Shown one piece after another: positions 32,158-34,640 of a stretch of 34,640 nt of DNA (position 1 is the first letter of the stretch; the number at the start of each line of letters is the position of its first letter). Below the pieces are notes generated by a model, which was not told where the DNA came from, searched no databases, and saw only the letters and a program-made list of their open reading frames with translations. The DNA comes from Candidatus Zixiibacteriota bacterium. GTDB lineage: Bacteria > Zixibacteria > MSB-5A5 > WJJR01. The DNA is taken from the NCBI GenBank assembly GCA_016199865.1, contig JACQFV010000008.1, forward strand, positions 1 to 34,640, read 5' to 3'. The position numbers were made by a program, and so were the translations under genes.

Positions 32158-33465
32158 ATGGCGGCAGATAAGGTGTACAAAACTGTCCTGCCGAACGGGC
32201 TGCGGGTCATCAGCGAGCCGATGCCCGACCGGGATTCGGTCACGCTGGGCGTATGGGTCGAGGTGGGTTCGCGCTATGAGCCGGATGCGGTCGCCGGCGT
32301 CTCCCATTTCCTTGAGCACATGGTCTTCAAGGGAACTCCGACCCGATCCGCCAAGCAGATCGCGCTGGCTATCGAGCGTCTCGGCGGCTCGCTCAACGCG
32401 TTCACGGCCCGTGAACACACCTGTTTTCATGTGCGTGTGCCCGGGCACGATCTGCCGATGGCGGTCGACATTCTGGCCGACCTGTCGACACGCGCCACGC
32501 TCCCCGGCGCCGAGGTGGTCAAGGAACGCAAAGTCATCTCAGAAGAAATCAAGGACGTGCATGACACACCGCACGAGCACGTGCACGATCTGTTCGCCGG
32601 GCAGATGTGGCCGGGACATCCGATCGGGCGCCCCATCGCGGGCACATTGGCCACGGTCGGGGCCACAACGCGCGCCGCTCTGCAAAGCCACCGTCGCGCT
32701 TATTACCGCCCGGACCGCGTCGTGGTCGCGGCCTCAGGGGCTTTGCAGCACAAGCGGCTGGTGGATCTGGTGCGACGGCAATTTCGATTTGGAGCCAAAA
32801 GTGCCAGTCGAATGGCCCAAAGTCCGCCCAACGGCCTGCCGCCGATCCGTCGGGTGACTGGCCGCGACATCAACCAGACACACGTTGTGATCGGCGTGCC
32901 AACCTGGGCTTTCGCCGACAAACGCCGTTATGCGCTTCTGGTGGCCTCGAGTCTCCTGGGGGGCGGAATGTCCTCGCGCCTCTTCCAGACCGTGAGAGAG
33001 AAACGCGGGCTGGTCTACACGATCTACGCTTTCCATGATGCCTATCAGGATACCGGATTTCTGGCGGTCTATTTCGCCTGCGATCCGTCGCAAGTGGTGC
33101 AGGCGACCGATCTTGTCCTGGCGGAGGTGGGCCGTTTGGCCAGGACCCAAGTCGGGACCGTCGAAATGGCGGATGTCAAGTCGCAGTTGACCGGGAGTCT
33201 GCTTTTGGGTCTGGAATCGACATCGTCGCGCATGCACCGTCTGGCGCGCCACGAATTGTACCTGGGGGATTACATCTCTCCCAAGGAGACGATGAAATCG
33301 ATCAACCGGGTCAGCGCGTCGGATTTGACGTCGCTGGCCCGCGAGGCCTTCACGACCGACCGCGTGGCGCTGACCATTCTGGGACCGGTTACCGACACTA
33401 CGATAGGGGAGATCGACTGGGGCCGATTAAGCCCCGGGCGCGCCAAGAAGACGCCACAGCAATAG
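32158..33465 (+). CDS. M16 family (insulinase-like) zinc peptidase
   Basis: LPNGLRVISEPMPDRDSVTLGVWVEVGSRYEP...GVSHFLEHMVFKGT (HxxEH); directly after pnp, as in many bacteria. Confidence 0.94.
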   Translation: MAADKVYKTVLPNGLRVISEPMPDRDSVTLGVWVEVGSRYEPDAVAGVSHFLEHMVFKGTPTRSAKQIALAIERLGGSLNAFTAREHTCFHVRVPGHDLPMAVDILADLSTRATLPGAEVVKERKVISEEIKDVHDTPHEHVHDLFAGQMWPGHPIGRPIAGTLATVGATTRAALQSHRRAYYRPDRVVVAASGALQHKRLVDLVRRQFRFGAKSASRMAQSPPNGLPPIRRVTGRDINQTHVVIGVPTWAFADKRRYALLVASSLLGGGMSSRLFQTVREKRGLVYTIYAFHDAYQDTGFLAVYFACDPSQVVQATDLVLAEVGRLARTQVGTVEMADVKSQLTGSLLLGLESTSSRMHRLARHELYLGDYISPKETMKSINRVSASDLTSLAREAFTTDRVALTILGPVTDTTIGEIDWGRLSPGRAKKTPQQ

Positions 33466-33474
33466 GTGAATCCG

Positions 33475-34503
33475 ATGACCGATGACTCCGACCTGTACGA
33501 CATCACCATCGTCGGCGGCGGGCCGGTCGGGCTGTTCGCCGCTTTCTATGCCGGCCTGCGCGACATGAAGACCAAGATCATCGACTCACTGCCCGAACTG
33601 GGCGGGCAGTTGGTGACCCTGTATCCGGAAAAAATGGTCTATGATGTCCCGGGGTTCCCGCAGGAATTGGGACGCGATCTGGCCAGCGGGTTTATCGAGC
33701 AGGGGACACGCTTTCATCCGACGATTTGTCTGAACGAGAATGTCATCCACCTGCAACGGACGCCGGAGGGCCTGCCGGTTCTGGTAACGCAAAAAGGCGA
33801 ACACTGTTCGCGCTCGGTCCTACTGGCGACCGGCGTGGGGGCGTTTCGCCCGGTCAAGACCGGAATCCCCGACGTGGACGATCTGGAAGGGCATGGCGTC
33901 TATTATTTGGTCAAATCGTTGGCGGAATTCGCCGGCAAACGGCTGGTGATCTTGGGTGGCGGCGATTCGGCGGTGGACTGGGCGCTGAATCTGTACGGGA
34001 AGGCCAAATCAATCGTTCTGGTGCATCGACGTGAACAATTCCGCGCCCACGAGAAATCGGTCGAGGAAATGCACCGGCTCAAGACCGATGTGCGCATCCC
34101 CTACGAGGCCAAGGGCGCCTTCGCCGATGCGGCAGGCCACATTCGTGAAATCGAGATTGTACACAAGGAGACCGGCCAGGTGGTTTTTCTGGAGTGCGAC
34201 GCCCTACTGGTCAATTTCGGGTTCAAAGCGGACACCAAATTCCTGCGCGATTGGGGGCTGGAGATGGCGGGGGGGAAGGTGACGGTCGACGCCTATATGC
34301 GCACCTCGCTGCCGGCCGTCTACGCCGCCGGTGACGCCGCAACCTATGATGGCTCGCTCAATCTGATCGTGACCGGCGTGGCCGATGCCACCATCGCCGT
34401 CAATCACGCCAAGACCCTGGTGGACCCCAGGGCCAAATTGGATCCGGGGCATTCGTCGGCGCGCGAGGACCTGGCACAGCCGGCCCCCGGCAAATCCGCT
34501 TGA
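33475..34503 (+). CDS. Type 2 ferredoxin-NADP+ reductase / thioredoxin-reductase-like flavoprotein
   Basis: YDITIVGGGPVGLFAAFYAGLRDMKTKIID, ELGGQLVTLYPEKMVYDVPGFP, LGGGDSAVDWALNLYGKAKSIVLVHRREQFRAHE, YAAGDAATYDGSLNLIVTGVADATIAVNHA; no CxxC redox motif, so not a classical TrxB. Confidence 0.87.
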   Translation: MTDDSDLYDITIVGGGPVGLFAAFYAGLRDMKTKIIDSLPELGGQLVTLYPEKMVYDVPGFPQELGRDLASGFIEQGTRFHPTICLNENVIHLQRTPEGLPVLVTQKGEHCSRSVLLATGVGAFRPVKTGIPDVDDLEGHGVYYLVKSLAEFAGKRLVILGGGDSAVDWALNLYGKAKSIVLVHRREQFRAHEKSVEEMHRLKTDVRIPYEAKGAFADAAGHIREIEIVHKETGQVVFLECDALLVNFGFKADTKFLRDWGLEMAGGKVTVDAYMRTSLPAVYAAGDAATYDGSLNLIVTGVADATIAVNHAKTLVDPRAKLDPGHSSAREDLAQPAPGKSA

Positions 34504-34543
34504 CCCGCTGGAAGGTCATCCTCAACATTGCCGGTGCCCAGAG

Positions 34544-34615
34544 GCGGGCGTAATTCAGTGGTAGAATGCAAGCTTCCCAAGCTTGACGTCGTGGGTTCGA
34601 GTCCCATCGCCCGCT
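34544..34615 (+). tRNA. tRNA-Gly (anticodon CCC)
   Basis: Acceptor GCGGGCG/CGCCCGC plus U discriminator; D arm ATTC-AGTGGTA-GAAT; anticodon arm CAAGC-TTCCCAA-GCTTG; T arm GTGGG-TTCGAGT-CCCAT. Confidence 0.93.
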
Positions 34616-34640
34616 CTTGACACGCAGAATTCACATCGCC

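Noticed and set aside
31733-32448. Minus-strand ORFs across the pnp/M16 junction (217 aa and 105 aa)
   Set aside because: They translate repeat C2 and shadows of pnp and M16; the GEAPAEP and GSAGASPS strings come from the repeat.
33475-34503. Thioredoxin reductase (trxB) call
   Set aside because: FAD/NAD(P) motifs match the fold, but the CxxC redox motif is absent, so a type 2 ferredoxin-NADP+ reductase-like assignment fits better.

Overview
The window looks like GC-rich bacterial chromosome; the dockerin-like tails hint at an FCB or Zixibacteria-like lineage, but this is only a guess. Left part: secreted or envelope proteins (beta-propeller with dockerin-like tail, DUF4430-like lipoprotein), a CDP-alcohol phosphatidyltransferase, a fused [2Fe-2S]/molybdopterin oxidoreductase, an amidohydrolase, mtnA, an isolated AAA/STAND-like ATPase, a three-subunit sdhCAB operon (minus strand), a small RHH-like protein, a divergent M1-type metallopeptidase and an M14 carboxypeptidase with a dockerin-like tail. 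Right part: moaC, proS and a classic, largely overlapping rimP-nusA-infB-DUF503-rbfA-nrnA-truB-ribF-rpsO-pnp-M16 cluster, then a type 2 ferredoxin/thioredoxin-reductase-like flavoprotein and tRNA-Gly(CCC). No CRISPR array, prophage or recognisable transposase was seen. The most unusual signal is between genes. At least five sequence families of short nested palindromes (two local hairpins within a larger inverted repeat) occupy many gene junctions. Family A (three copies) shows compensatory stem changes and complementary hairpin loops (CCCT/AGGG and TCCT/AGGA). Family B has two roughly 110-130 bp copies in opposite orientation. Family D supplies the stop codons of both flanking convergent genes. 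A candidate structured RNA lies between rpsO and pnp. All calls are from reading the sequence; no database search or folding was run.
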